Assembly: GCA_018697195.1 (NCBI GenBank)
Contig: JAGMWU010000103.1
Location: 1 to 64,000, forward strand
Direction: 5' to 3'
Length of the DNA: 64,000 nt
Source of the DNA: Certhia americana
Taxonomy: Eukaryota > Chordata > Aves > Passeriformes > Certhiidae
Shown here: piece by piece, positions 1-14,000 of the stretch
Layout: the number at the start of each line of letters is the position of its first letter
Numbering within the stretch: the stretch's first letter is position 1
The notes under the pieces: generated by a model
Told to the model about the DNA's origin: nothing
Seen by the model: only the letters and a program-made list of their open reading frames with translations
The model's database searches: none
Translations under genes and position numbers: made by a program

Positions 1-431
1 TGTGATAAGTGCATAAGAACACTCAAAAGCTGGGTCCTTTTGGATAATTGATTAATTACTCTCATTTTATTAGGCAATGTATTAAGTAGGGTTCAGTGCA
101 CTAAAAACTCATTAACTGGGGCAATCAGGGACAAGCACAAGGAACACATGCAATTTGATTTTCACAAGGGTTGCAAAACACCCTCACATACGCACAAAGC
201 CACTTTGAAGTCCCACAGCATCCCGTCCTGCAACTGGAGGAGCAGCACAGCTAAACTGCTCCACCTAGGCCTGGCTGCCCTACAGAAGGGCTGTCAGGAT
301 CCTGCCTCGGGAATTACTGCCACTTTGACATTGTGATGGTCACAAATAAAAGATGTTTGTAACGTTTGCTTTAAAGCTGTGTGAAGAGTTGGGAGTCCTC
401 TCCATAGGCCCGTGAAGGAGCAGGTGTTGTA

Positions 432-880
432 GAGAGTCCAGAGGAGGCCCCAGGATGATCAGAGGGATGGAGCAGCTCTGTTGGGAGGAAAGGCTGGGAG
501 AGTTGGAATTGTTCAGCCTGGAAAAAAGAAGCTTTGGGATGACCTAACTGGGGCCTTCCAGTGCCTGAAGGAACCTAAAAGAAAGATAGAGAGAGACTTG
601 CCAAGGGCCTGGAGTGCCAGGACAAGGGGGAATGTCTTCCCACTACCAGAGGGAAGGGTTAGATGGGATATTGGGAAGAAATTCCTCATTGTGAGGGTAG
701 GGAGGGGCTGGGATGGAATTCCCAGAGAAGATGTGGCTGCCCCTGGATCCCTGAAAGTGTCCAAACCCAGGGACTTGGAGCGTCCTGGGATAGTGGAAGG
801 TGTCCCTGCCCATGGCAGGGGGTGGAATTGGATGATCTTTAATATCCTTTCCAACCCAAACCATTCTGTGACTCCATGAT
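432..880 (+). mobile_element. CR1 LINE 3' fragment, sense
   Basis: The piece starts with GAGTCCAGAGGAGGCCCCAGG-like sequence and runs through TTCAGCCTGGAAAAAAGAAG and GGTGTCCCTGCCCATGGCAG. It ends at the CR1 terminus CCAAACCATTCTGTGACTCC. This is the untranslated 3' end of a CR1 element, 5'-truncated as usual. Open frames here on both strands are repeat-derived. Confidence 0.92.
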
Positions 881-3800
881 GTAAATGAACACGAGTCCAT
901 AGCCCAGGCTTGGAAGATAGTGCTGCCAAACTTAATTTGGATAGGAGGTTCTGACAGGGTCTGGGCAGTGGGTAATGCTGGAGTCCAATAACTCCCTAAG
1001 AAAGCCACCCCAATCCTCATCCTCCCAACTCATCCTCATGCACAGCAGAGCACTGCTTGGTGCAGCACAGACCAAATGGGAGCTGGATCTCAAATCCTTT
1101 TGGCAAATCTTTGTCTGGATTGTCAGGAATTTGGGTTGGCAGCATGCTGTCAACCTTGAATATTTTGTAGAAGACTGGGACCACTCCTGATGGGATTGGT
1201 GAAGTGCAGGGTATTTCAGTGTGTGCAGGGTGGTTCAGTGGGCTCTTTCCTCATCACCATTTATGCTCTGCAGTGGAGAACCATTGACTTAATGCAGTGC
1301 TGAAAGGTAATTTTTCTGTTCAGGGTGATGGATACAACCCAGGAACAAGGGTAGAAAATGGTGTCTATTTATAGGCCTCTCATCAAGATAGATGAACTAT
1401 AGAATGAAACATTTTCCCAGCAACAAAGCTGGGTGTGAGAACTGCTGACAGATTAGAGCAAGGGCTGTGGTGAGGCATGGAGAGGCAGGAAAGATGGATA
1501 CAGCAATTATGATGAAGGCAAAATCTGCTGACAAATTGGCTGCTTCCCTTTTTTGCTTTCAGTTAGGAGTGACAAATGGTTTAATTTTTATTACTTCCTA
1601 CATTAAACAACAGCATGGCCTACTGCCTAGAGATCCATCTATGGTTGGATTTTAATGTGTTTCCTTTTGAGAGGTTCCCAGTGAATTTTGCTTTTGGTTT
1701 TAGTCTGTTAGGTCCCTGCAATGTGGCATTTGCAAGCAGGAAGGATTACAGGGCAATTAAAATTCCTTGTCCTTTTTCTTTCTCCTTAGTGGCACTTTTG
1801 TGTGAGAAGTGGATTGTTTCTGTCTGGAAGATCCAATTAAGATTCAACATTGAAAGCCTTAGAGGTGGCCTTTACAACTCAACATAGGTGGAGCAGTAGT
1901 GCTGCAGGCTATCTTATTTATTTCATATTCTTAAATAATTTTCACTTGATATGACAATTAGAAATATCATAAACATAGATAGGAATAACTCTTTGGTTTA
2001 CAGTGCTGAAAATGCTGTCTGTACTTTCCAAAAATGGGATTAACCGAATCTAACTTGATCTCTATGCAGAAGAATGCAGAGACCTTTCTCAGTAAGTATT
2101 AACATTTTACTGGGCTCTGATTCAATTCTACCAGACAGTGTTGAAAATTTTAATCAGGTTTTATTTTTAACTGTGGCTTCAAAAAATAGCTAATTTCTAG
2201 GAACAAGAGGATAGTGAACAGAAACTGAGTGCTGCTTTTGTTGGATTTGGCATTGTCTTCTTCTTTGGATTTACCTGCTGACACATCTAAGTTTTTCTCA
2301 ATGTGTCTGTTTAACAAAAGAAGCTCCTGATGAATCTCTGTGAGTAATTTTGGTCTGTGCTGTGTTGATGAGTGTTCAGCACCCTGAACCCACCCTGGTG
2401 TGAGTCCCTGTGCCAAACAGCCCCCACCCCTTTCCGGAGGCCTGCTTGTAACCCTCAAATCTGACAATCCTGAAAAACCTGTTGTTCCCCCTCTGTAAAA
2501 TTGGCACAAAGGGATTTCTTTCCTCCCTTGCCTTCTTTGGACTGTGGAGATTTGGGCTGTGGGGCAGGGGCAGCCAAGAGCTCTGGGCACAGGCAGCACC
2601 AGTGATGCCCCAGTTTTAGTTCTATCTCACCACCAATGGACAGCAGAGTTGTGTCAGCTCCAGCTCCTCGGGACACAGGCTGAGCCTAGAGTGCTCTGAA
2701 ACTTACTTCGTGGCCAAACTGATAGAGCAGTGCATTCTCTGCTGCTGGTTTTGTTGTTTCTGACAGGGATTTGTACAAGACTTAACAAATGATGCACATC
2801 CAAGGGCATTTCCATCAGTTTTACGATTTATTTAACTGATTTGTTTAAGCCCAGCTGTTCTGAGAGAGGAAATTCCTCAGTTACATGGAAAACAGGATGA
2901 ATCCAAGGTGAAGGCAGATTTTGGAAGAGGCTTGGCAATGGGTAACCAAGGCAACGTGGCCTCTTTTGAAATCAATGCTTGCAACCACTCCCCATTTTGT
3001 GTGCAGAATGGTCAGCATTAAAAATTAGGGAAGACAAGGTGAAATATCTGAGGCAGACAAAAACATCAGGCAGGGTGTCAGTGGTGCTGTGTGGAAACTG
3101 GACCAGGTGGGGATGGGTGGTCATTGCTGGTGGGGCCATTGCCTCAAAAGCAGTAAAAGAGACTGGTTCTGCTAATCCAGAAATGAAAACAGAGATTGGA
3201 AGATTTTTGGCAAAAGTGGTCCCAGTCTGCTCCGTTTTTACATGGTGAATTCTGTGGCAGAATTCAGACAGCAACTGTTTATTGACAGAGGGGGGAAATG
3301 TAGCCCAAAGCCTTCAATGAATGGGAAAATTCCTCTGGGTCTGATTTGAATCACTCGATTGGACATGGGGATAAACAGGAGGAAGACACAAGGAGTGTTT
3401 TAAGCCATTTTTGTGTTCCCATCATCTAAAAAGCCCTCGGGGTGAACAGGTATTGTGGCTGCTTTAATTTACATTCACACCATGATGTTCTTCGGCTGAT
3501 GTCCTTCTTCTCACTGAATATACCTTCATCATCTCTCCTGGTCATTACAGAAGTTGTGATTTTGGGCTTTTAGGGAATGATCTGTGGAGCAGGGAGAGGA
3601 TCTTGTATGGATGTATCTGAACAAAACCTTAGCTTTGAGGATTCTTACAATTGCAGGGGGCTGCTCTATGTCCCAGTCAGTCTTTCTGGATCAGCATTCC
3701 CCAGGGCTTTCCTGTGTTTGTGTGGGCACAACCGTATCTGCTGGGAGATGGGCTCAGTTTTGCCCCAGCACATATGGAAACTGTGACCCCTGGAGCTGAA

Positions 3801-6800
3801 CCAACAACACTGAATTCATTTTACATGAGCCCCATTCAGGTGCTGCTGAAGTTCTGTCAAACCCAGGCACAGGGGCTGAGTCAGAGACTGAGTCCAGCTT
3901 TGCAGGAACCTCATGGCCAGGTTTGGAGCTGGTCCTGGACACCTGAGAATCCCTTGTGGCACGCTTGTCACACTGCTGGCCAGTGGGGTCACACCCCTCC
4001 AGCAGCACAGCTTTAACCTGCTGGAAGTAAATAAATACACAGTTGGTAAACTGCCTGGAAAAGGGCATTAGGGGAGGGGCCTATACCCACAGATGGTTTT
4101 ATTGCCCAGTGCTTTTTGTCATATAAAGCGAGCCCAATCTTTTTATTGTGCAGCCAATCTTTTTGGCTGCTTCAGCACCTGGAGAGCGAGGGAGTGGATG
4201 GTTGTGCTTTGTCTTCAGCTGGGCCTTGTTTCAGTATGGTTTAAGATAAAATTCAGTGATCTACAGTGAGAATTCCATGGAGAGGAGGGGATGTTGGTGC
4301 AGTGGAGCTGATGGGAGCAGACTCAGGATGGGGCACAGAGCCCCAATGTCTGCAGGAGCTCTCTAGTCTCTGAAGCGCTGCATTCTGTTGCCATTGCTAT
4401 AGCAACTTTCTGCCTCCTGATTTTGTTATGAATGGCAGTGGGAAAACCTCCGTGCTGGCTCCAGCTGATGTCCTGCTGTTCCAAACATCCTCACAGCTCG
4501 CTTTTCTTTTTAACCCCTGAGTGCACAGTGCATTTTATCCAGGGGCTCCTTTGTGAGCTTGCGCTTTCTTCCTTTGTCTCTGCACATTCCACAATGAACC
4601 GTATGTCCATGACACACAAAGAGGGGAATTTGTGAGCTTTGTACAGTTAGATCTTCGCAGGAGGGAATGCTGATGGGCATTCTGGGGAGGTAGAAGCTTA
4701 AGTTTACTGTGGTTTTTGCAGGATGAACTAGAGCCAGTAGGTTGAGCAGCTGCCAGTGCTCTGAAGGCTGACTTTGTGCTCCTTTATCATGATACAGGCG
4801 TCCCCTCTCCAGACACAATGCAGCTCTTTTCCTTCTGCCAGCACTGCTCTCCCTCTGGGAGTTGCTGCTGCCATGGAAAATATCAGAGAGCAGGGATGGG
4901 TCTGTCCTGTAACCGGTGGGAGCAGAGGGTCGATGTTATCCGTGCCATATAACCGACGTGTCCCACCAAAGGATTGTTCTGGTTAAAGAAGGAGAGACTG
5001 CCCCAGAATTGGGGAAGGAGCTCGGGAATTGGCTGTTGCTGTCACATTAATGGTCTTTGTTTAGGACAGAACTCAAATAACCTTGAAAATGTCCCAGTGC
5101 TAAAGGCTGCACCCACACAGGGACTCCCAAAAGAACCTTTCTCTCCCTGTGATGGGAGAGAAAGTCGCAGGTGAGAGAGACTGAATCATCTCCAAGGAGA
5201 GGACAGGTTTCCAGTGACCACATTCCTTGTGTTCTCCTAAGGAATCAAACCCAGATTCCCAACGTAATTATTCCTAGAGATAATGGTGACTGTTTCCTCC
5301 CAACATCCTGCAATTTATCCTCAGTCAGAGCATCTTTTCTATCAGACCTGATCATTTATTCCCCCCAAGTGCTGGTGAAACATCCCTCAATATTTGCCTT
5401 AACTGAGTTTCTACAGCTGTTTGTTAAAGTTAGAGAGTGGGAACAAATTTTGGGCTCAGGGAACATGTCCTGTCTCGAGTAGAATGAGAGAGATACACTG
5501 AAAAGTTTGGGCTTTAAGATCCTGCTCCACCAAATTTCATGCATTTTCTGATGTTAATCATGTTTCAGGTAATTCTGTCGGTATTGAGTTGTGTACATGT
5601 TCTTATTATTAAATGACTGTTTGCCTTAACACTAATATTTCTTAAACCTGATTTTTGAGATGCTGATTAATTAGTGCCTAATGCAGTAGACACCTTAAGT
5701 AATTCATTTTGTTATTATGTCTTTTTGTCTTTAATCACTACATCTAATTTTCTAACCACTAAAGAATTAATGAATTAAAAGATCAATGTATCAATTTACT
5801 CAAGTTATCCAATATTTATAAAATATTTATTCAAATTATCCTTGCAGGTAATTAAGTGATTCTTAAACTGCAGCTCTTCATTTTGAAGGCAGAACTTTCT
5901 CTGCAAACAAAAGTACAACTCAGCCTGCTTGGCCTCCAGAGGAGAAGTTCCCTATCAGATGGAAACCTGAAACTTTATGTTTTGATTCACTCAATTTTAT
6001 TTAACAAATTGTTTAGTGATGACCTCACATCTTCCTCACACCAAGTCAGGAAAGGCTTTTTTGCACAGAAGATAACAGAAATTCTGCACCTCCTGGAACT
6101 TCTCCCCTCCAAGAGTTAGCGATACCCTGTGTTTTCATTCCAACAGGGGTTTGGGGTGATTTTAAACAAATATTTCCATGTATAAAGCCCTTATTGAAGA
6201 GAATGCAACTTGTATTCTTTTCAAAACACTGGTACCAAGTTTATGGGATGCTAAAGAAGCATCCTGGATGCTCCCATCCTCCCTGTGGTCCATTCTAAGT
6301 GCTCCCACTTGGCAGTAATGGGATCACAGGGAGGTCTGGTGTGTCAGGAGTGTCTTCTGCAAAGTTATGGAGAGGAAAAGCAGAAACCAGGCAGGAGTTA
6401 ACTCTCTGGGTGATCTGTGAGGCAAACAGATTTATGAAATAAAAGCTTGTAATGCAGTTTAATGAGATTAGATTTATTTAATAAGTGCAATATGAGGATA
6501 TTGGTTCATGGCAGCAGCAACAGCAACACCCCAGACTTTGTGCAGAGCAGCACAAAGAGATCTGAGGCTTCAGGGTTGTTAGTCTGTTTAGTCCCTTTTC
6601 ATACCACTGATTCTTTTTCCTGCCTGGAAATAGGGGCTGGAAGAAGTGAGGGCGGAGCACTGGTGAAGGAGGATCCCCAAACAGGGCTGGCTGCACACAA
6701 GAGTCTGGCCCAGTGTCTTGCTCTGTCCCAGGCTATGCTGTGGTTGGAGATGAATTTGAATTTCTATGCCTCATTTCCCATGTGTACAGTGAGGCCAATA

Positions 6801-8495
6801 ATGCTGCCTTTGTCTGTGGAACTGTTTAAAATGTAATGAGATGAGATTTTCAGAAATGACAGATGGTTTTTGGGGCTCTGTGTGTGTGTGTGCTGGGATG
6901 AAGGTTCTTCAGAGGGGCCAGGGCTCTCCTGCTGGGCAGCGTGGCCTGATTGGGTTTTCAAGCTGTGTCAGCAAAATGAAGAACCTGAGCAGTGCAGAGA
7001 CAGCTCAGGGCACATCACTCCTTGAAACTGAAGCTTGAAGCTGCTTCTTAGCTTTATATTAAAATTCAGCAACACCAACATGTATTTCCAGTTAGCACTG
7101 GCTCTCCCAGGTATCACACATGGAGAAGAGAGAAACCTTTGTGAAAACAAGAGAGGAAAGGGAAGTTTTCTTTACATGGCGTTTAATGACTTGATTTTTG
7201 CTTTGATATTTTCAGCATGAATTTTCAGCATGAAGTTTTTGGTTAACTGTTTGTCCTCCCTATTCTTCTTTCTGATATTGAACCAGATTCTAGTTCCCTG
7301 GGAACACCGATCACCAAGAAAATATTTGCTTGGACCTTTGGAAAAGGCTGCTGTGTCTGTGCCTGTTTGTATTATACAGCTCATGACCTGCTGCAATAAT
7401 AATGTGAAGCATATATGAAGCCTTAGCTCTTTCTGTTTCACTTGAAAGTGTTGCACTGCTTGGAAATCTGTTTTGTGTGATTATTTTCTATTTTTTCTGG
7501 TTGGAAATGGTACCAATCTGGCACTATGGCCCAGTTTAGCCATAGCCATTGGATTTCCAGTGTAGTAGTTCTCTCTTCTCTATTACTGTTTCTGGTTGGC
7601 CTTTTTATTGCAGAATGAAGCAGGACAGTCTGTTTACCTCTATAAATGGACTCAAGACATTTTCCCTCTCCTTTGCCTGGGTTCACCAGATCAGCAATGG
7701 TGTGCATGCAAACCAGCAGGGCATTCAGAGCTGTTTTTCAGAGCCTACTGGTGCAGAGAGGTGCCCTGTGTTTAAAATAGGCTCTAAAGCCATCCCCAAA
7801 TAGGAGGTGAAGCTTAATGCAGCTTAATTGTAAGATGCTTTTGTGCAATGAACTGGTAGAGATTCCAGCCAGTGAAGCTGATAAACAGAACCATCAGCAC
7901 AAGCAACACCTTCTGAACTCACCTGTGTGTTTTCATCCAGCATGCCTTCCTCCTCTGGGACCTGATGGGCCCTCCCCCTCTTTTCTATTAGCTTGTGGAG
8001 CTCAGATATCCACAGTGAATTTCTGACAAGGGAGAGGGGAAGGATTTCTGCCCGATGTGCCTGTGTATGATGAACATTTTCTGCTCTGATGCAAGAGTGG
8101 ATTCTGTCGCTGCCTCTGGGTGCTAAAAACTGGCTCCAGTGCCCAAGGAAGCCTTTCCTGAGCCCAGCATCCTGTACTGTTAGTGTTACATGGCAGGTGA
8201 TGTCCCAGGATATCATTATGTTATTTTTTAAGCATTTTCATTCCAATTAAAGGAGAGATGGTTTCACTGAATGAGAAGTGCAGTAAGAATTGCTAGGGAA
8301 GAACAGGAGAGAGCAATTCTAGAGCCACTGAAAGGAAAGGTGAAGTTGGAGTTCACTCCTGATGCAGTTGCAGTGTGTTATTCCAAGAACAAATTGATTT
8401 TCATGAACCTGGGCTCCTTCTCATGTTGAATTTACAGCTGATTTTTATTTTTATTGCTGTTGTTCCCTGTCTCAGAGGAGTCCAGGGAGCTGCAG

Positions 8496-8530
8496 CACTC
8501 AAGCAGGTGAATCACTCACCTGCTTGAGTG
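8496..8530. repeat. Perfect 15-bp inverted repeat (hairpin) with 5-base loop
   Basis: CACTCAAGCAGGTGA is followed by ATCAC and then TCACCTGCTTGAGTG, an exact reverse complement. Each arm holds an E-box (CAGGTG/CACCTG). It lies in the intergenic region, and the stem does not extend beyond the 15 bp. Confidence 0.95.
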
Positions 8531-10162
8531 ATTTATGACCCTTGTTATTATTTTTCACCTCATTATTTATTAACATAGCATTTGGAAGGTGTGTGAAGTC
8601 ACATGGATCACAGCTCCGGCAAGTCTGCAATAGGGAGACTTTATCTGGGGAGGTGGGAAGTACAGTGAGGAGATCCCAGTGGCAGGATGTAAACTGATAT
8701 TCACTCATTCCTCTGCTTTTTGGCCAGAGCTCCCTGCCTTGGAAGGTCAGATATTAAACCATGTTCCAATAGCAAAGGTTGCCATTATCCATTCTGGGTC
8801 CTTTTGAGACAATGCTGGCAAAACTTTAGATAATTTCCATTCCCCAAATCAATGGCTATTTCCTGCCCAGTCCCAGTTCCCCACAAATGTCAGTGGTGGT
8901 GAGCCAGGAGCTGTCACATTCTGAGAGAGTTCAGAGGAAATGTTAATATTTAATGCTGCCTTTTTGTGGTTAGATGGGTGAGTTCTCTTAATGACACTGT
9001 CTGGAAAAAGCGTATCTCAGTCATTAGCTGTAATTCAGCTGTGGTAGGGCTTCCAAATGTCACAGAACACTTATGGATCTCAAGGAAATCAACAATTTTT
9101 GAAATTCTGTCTTAAATACTGAACACTTTGGAGTGATTCCTGTTGCTTCTGTCCATGAGCATCCTCGGAATAGCTGAGAAAAATCTGATTTTAGGGCCGG
9201 CTGGTGCCTGTCACACGCTGGATTAGTGAGGAAGGATTTTGATAGCAATGAACGTCTCCACTTCTTCTGGAAGTCACCGGGAATTGTGGGCTTCATTTCT
9301 ATTTGGGCATTTGGAAAATCCTCTGGTAATTGATTCAGTGTTTGTAGTGTTGGCTGTGGGCAGGTTGTTTGCATGGACTAAAACTGTTTGCATGGGCTGA
9401 AACCCACTGGCAACAAATTTTGAGTGGCAGAAATTTGCTAGGACTAATTTATATTAGCTGAGGTCACTGAAGAAAAAAACAAAGAAAAAAATGAGGCGTA
9501 GGATAAACAGGAATCAAAAGCACCATGGAAAAAAAAGATCGTTGTCTCAGCATTTGAATGGACTGTATTCATTTATCAAAGGAATTTCTGCTGGTCTTTA
9601 ATGTTCCTGAAATAATGTGTCTTGTCTTTGAGTGCTCACCACGAAGAAAAGCTGTCAGCCACTCCAGCAATTATCATATCCCAAAGGGAAGCTGGTTAAT
9701 GATTTCTCTGTGGACAACTTGGTCTTTCAGTTTTTGTGCTCTGCTAGAACAATTTCCAACCTGATGAAGTATTTTAGGATTTGATTGGATTCTTAATAGT
9801 CAAGGAATATTCTGGAAATGGCAGTTATGCAGTGCCCCCTCTTGATCCTGAGCCTGTGCCTTAGAAAATTCTTAGAGAATTCTAGAGAAAATTCCTAGAA
9901 AATGCCAGGATGGGATGCAGGGAGCAGCAATGGGTGAGGCAACACCCAGAAAGAGGGAGGGTGACTTTCCCAGCTTCTGGGGAAAATGGCAGGGAAATTA
10001 AGATTATTGCAGTGGCACATGCAACAAGCTGATGTTTTTAAGGGCTGCATAATTTTGTAAGCAATGCTGGTTGCAGAGTTCAGTGCAGCTTAAAACAGAT
10101 CCTTGCTCTGAGCATCCCTAAAATGTTGTTGATTTCTATTCAAGCTTTGTTCAGCTTCTCTT

Positions 10163-10235
10163 TGAGAATCAGAGTGTTTTGGGTTGGAAGGGACATTACA
10201 GATCATCCCCTACAGAGGTCCAGGCTGGAGCTGTC
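10163..10235 (-). mobile_element. Short CR1-like fragment, antisense
   Basis: AATCAGAGTGTTTTGGGTTGG and the following GGACATTACAGATCATC match the reverse complement of the CR1 3' end. Similarity fades after about 70 bases. Confidence 0.6.
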
Positions 10236-10705
10236 TAAGCCATCCTTCAAACTGGCACAGTTCCTTGTGCCAGGATTTCTTTGCTCATTTTCACTGGAGA
10301 ACTGACTCGGTGGAATTCTGATTCTGCAATTACCCGAATTTCACTAGGATCCTGCCTGCGTGATAGATCTTGCACCCACTGCAAGTATTAATTATTTGCA
10401 ATTGGAAGAGCCCCAGATTTGAAAGTAGTTGCTGTCCTTTAGTTTAATAATGGCAATTTAATGGTGGAATGTGCTGCTGTAATTTCTGGGTTCTTAATTG
10501 TTAAATAATGAAGAAGATTCTGGATTTCCAGCAATTATCTCACCTAAGGATGGAAGGCAAATAAAGCAACAGAGAACTTACATTGCCTTGTTTCTAATTC
10601 AAATCAAGTTTGATTGTTCTGCCTTGGAAGTAACAGTGAGAGTGAAATGGAATAAAGCACCATTAGACATTTCATTCATGAGGAGTGGAATCATTAAATG
10701 CAGTA

Positions 10706-10776
10706 CATATATAAATACATATATATAAAATACATATAAATATAAATATATATAAAATACATATATAAAATATAGT
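10706..10776. repeat. AT-rich microsatellite (ATATATAAA/TACATATA)
   Basis: Repeated ATACATATATAAAAT units directly abut the 3' end of a reverse-oriented CR1 fragment. The microsatellite probably grew at the CR1 terminus. Confidence 0.85.
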
Positions 10777-10777
10777 A

Positions 10778-11062
10778 CAGTTTGGGTTGGAAGGGACTTT
10801 AAATCCCACCCAATACCACCCTCTGCCATGGGCAGGGACACCTTCCACTATCTCAGGTTGCTCCAAGCCCCATCCAATCTGGCCTTGAACACTTCCAGGG
10901 ATCCAGAGCCAGCCACAGCTGGGAATTCCATCCCAGGCCCTCCCCATCCTCACAGGAAGGAATTTCTTCCTAGTATCCAATCTAAAACTGCTGTCTGTCA
11001 GTTTAAAGCCATTCCCCCTTGTCCTCTCACTCCAGGCTCCCGTAAAAGCTGGGATTTCTTGG
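10778..11062 (-). mobile_element. CR1 LINE 3' fragment, antisense
   Basis: It starts with GTTTGGGTTGGAAGGGACTT and continues through CTGCCATGGGCAGGGACACC, GGCCTTGAACACTTCCAGGG and the AAGGAATTTCTTCC segment to CCCCTTGTCCTCTCACTCCAGG. It reads as the reverse complement of a CR1 3' end. Confidence 0.92.
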
Positions 11063-14000
11063 CCAGATGGAACAGGAAATCAGAAATCGCTGGTCACCAT
11101 TGGTGTGATAAAGGGATCAATCCTGTGCTCCCTAGTTTTTCCAGTCTAATTCCAGGGTTCTGTACACAAAGACAGCCTCAATATGAGAGTAAAGAGCCTC
11201 CATTTTCCCCTTGTTTGAGAAGAAGCCAGCCCAGTGCCTATCTTTGTGCTCACATTTCCTTTCCACCACTGTAAAGTTATTTTTGCCAAAGAAAATGGTG
11301 AAATCCAGGCTCTTCATGCCATCCTCCTTGTCTCTGCCAAGGCAAATCCCCAGACAAGGATTGTCTTCTCTCATGGGATGCTGAGTGCTGAAGGCAGGAA
11401 GTACTTATGGCACTTAGGACTTCAGTGCAGGAGCATAAAAGGATCTTAAATTAGGCCAATTCTACCACTCTCCTCTGCAGTTTCAGGTAAGTTCTCTATT
11501 CATCACTTTTCTGGAGTGTTATTCCTGATGCAAGTCACTTGCCCCAAGGTGTCCAGAGTTTTAGGATGTTAAGAAAATCGGAAGATGTGTTTCTACTTAG
11601 TTTCCCTCTTTCGTTCCTTTTATCAATTAATATTATCCACACACCATACTATAAATTTAACCCATTTTCATGTGTTGCTAAATGGTTTATCTGCAAGTAA
11701 GCATTCAGCTTATTCTGCTCTGTCCACCCCTAAAACTGATATAGCAAGAACTAGTTAATACTCATTACAGGAGCAGAATATAAAGCTGCTGCATGGAGAC
11801 TGAAGCTGCCACTGTGATTCCAACTGCCCTGATTAATTTCTAAGGTTGTGTTTAGATTTCTCCAGTGTTTCCCGACCTTTGTTAGGGCCAAGTATGAGTG
11901 GTTTTCTGAGGAATTTTTGTATTGATGCTGGGTTTATGAAATTCAGATGAGGGTCAGTGTCATTCCTGAAGTAATTTATGTGGTTCTCAGTGGAAATAGA
12001 AACCCTATGGGATTATTAAACACATGGATTATCAGCTCCCAGTGATTTTTCAGTAATTTTTTTTTTATTTCTGTGCTTAGAGCATGGGCATATCCAGTTG
12101 CTGGTATAATATGTTACCACTCAGGAATTGTTATGTGTTATGTAGCTGTGAACTCAAACTGAAATATAAATTCCATCATCCCATATTCTCTTTATGATAA
12201 CAAAGTTGATGGAAATCTGATATACCTGACTGGGAATTCTGGAATCTTAAACAAGGCTTGTGTGTGAGGCATTACAGAAGTTTAGTAGGACTCATGTAGG
12301 CAATAAATATCTATGTCTGGTCCCTAACTCAGAGTGACTTTGGGGGCCTGAGTTCTCACTGCACTGGTAGGTGCATCTTTATTCATGCTAAAACTCTTCC
12401 TGGAGGAAGAAATATTTGAAGAATAAAGCTGTGGAATCATGTAGGCACATTTAAGTGTTTCAGTTCAAGTGTAACAGAATAAATAGAATTTGCTACAGCT
12501 GGGAGTTTTGCAAGATCTGACACTTTGGTTCTCATAGATGGAAATAAAAAAAACTTTTTAAAATTGCCTCCTCTTTTTTTCAGAGTCCATGAAAAGACCA
12601 TAAAAATAGAATTAGTAGACAGACACTGTGAAATACCCAAAAAGGAGAATCTAGCCAGAGGAGGACGTCTTTTAGCAAGGAGGATGTCTTTTAGCAGTTC
12701 AGTCATTTTTTGGAATGCCTGGATTTCCTCTTGGTGATTGAAATCATCTTTGGTTTGATACGAGAGATCGGCCAGAATCTCAGCAGATCAGCAGACACAG
12801 GTGAGGTCTTCCACAGACTTCCCATGAGTCCAAATATATTGGAAATACAAACCCCGAATAATTGAAATATGCTTAGTGTGTCCTTGAGTGGAAAGGGGAA
12901 GGAAGAAGAACTGTGGAAAGAGGAAGCACTTGGAGATGGATGTTCAGTGTGAGGCTGTCTGTGGGGTTATTGTAAAAGAGTCAGATCTGCACAGCAGGAA
13001 AACTCAGCCTTTGGGAGTGACCTTTATCAGCTCTGAGACATTTGGAGGTTTAGTCCTGTCTGCAGGATTTAATTCCTGTCTGGATCCCTGCACAGCCTCT
13101 GGCTTTCCTGGAAGATCCTTCACACCCCTCCACAGAGCTGTGCCTGTGACCATCTGAGCATCATCCCTGTGCCAAGGGATGAAACAGTTCCAGGCCACCC
13201 CTGAAAGCCACTGCCTTCATCTCAGCAAACTGCAGAATGTGTCAACACAATCACTCCAAGGCTTTCCTCTTGCTGGAGCCTCTGCCAACACTCATTGCAG
13301 CTCCAGTGCTGCCTGATCAGCAGTGCTGTGCTATTAATATTTATAAACTTTAAATAAAACAGTACTTATGTGTACCTGAGAGACCATCTGTTGGGCTCCA
13401 GTCCCCAACCATGCACCTGAGATCAGCATGGCTGTAACCCTTCTGGGTCCTCGGGGATGATCCCAGGAGGGGAAGGAGGTGGGGCTGTTTCCATGAGAGC
13501 CCCTGTCTTTGGATTCCTCCCTCCTTCATTAGTTACCAGGGCACATCATCCTCATCCTTCAAAGCCAAGCTGCAGGCTTATTTTTTCCCCTTTTAGTCTG
13601 GAGTCTTTTATCACTGTGCTGTGCATTTATTACCAGGCTTTGCTCAGTTATGACCTTGGCTTTGGAGGTTTTCCACCTTTTGGATAAAATGCCTTGATTT
13701 GGGTGTGGTCTGCAGAGAGAGATGGCTCTGGGACTATTATTTTTAAACCTCAATTTATTTATTTTAGTGCTTTTTTTTTTTTTTTTTTTAATCTTGAAAA
13801 GGTGCTTGGTAGCCATTTGGACACAGATGCTTCTCAATTTACAGTTAATATATGCATGTGCAAAGATGCCCATTAATGAATAATGCATGGAATAAGTAGC
13901 CTAGCTATTTGGTTTAGCCCACACAAATATTGCATATGGATTATCCTGAGGGCTCCAAATCACACATGAAAAACATATGAGCAGGTGGAGACAGCCACGT

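Noticed and set aside
481..1020. Frames of 125-138 codons on both strands
   Set aside because: They come from the non-coding 3' part of a CR1 element.
4116..4172. TATAAA-like box near 4122 followed by CCAATCT direct repeats and CAGCCAA/TTGGCTG arms
   Set aside because: No associated CpG island or downstream exon; motifs of this length are expected by chance.
10672..11274. Frames over 100 codons on both strands
   Set aside because: They are derived from the AT microsatellite and the antisense CR1 copy.
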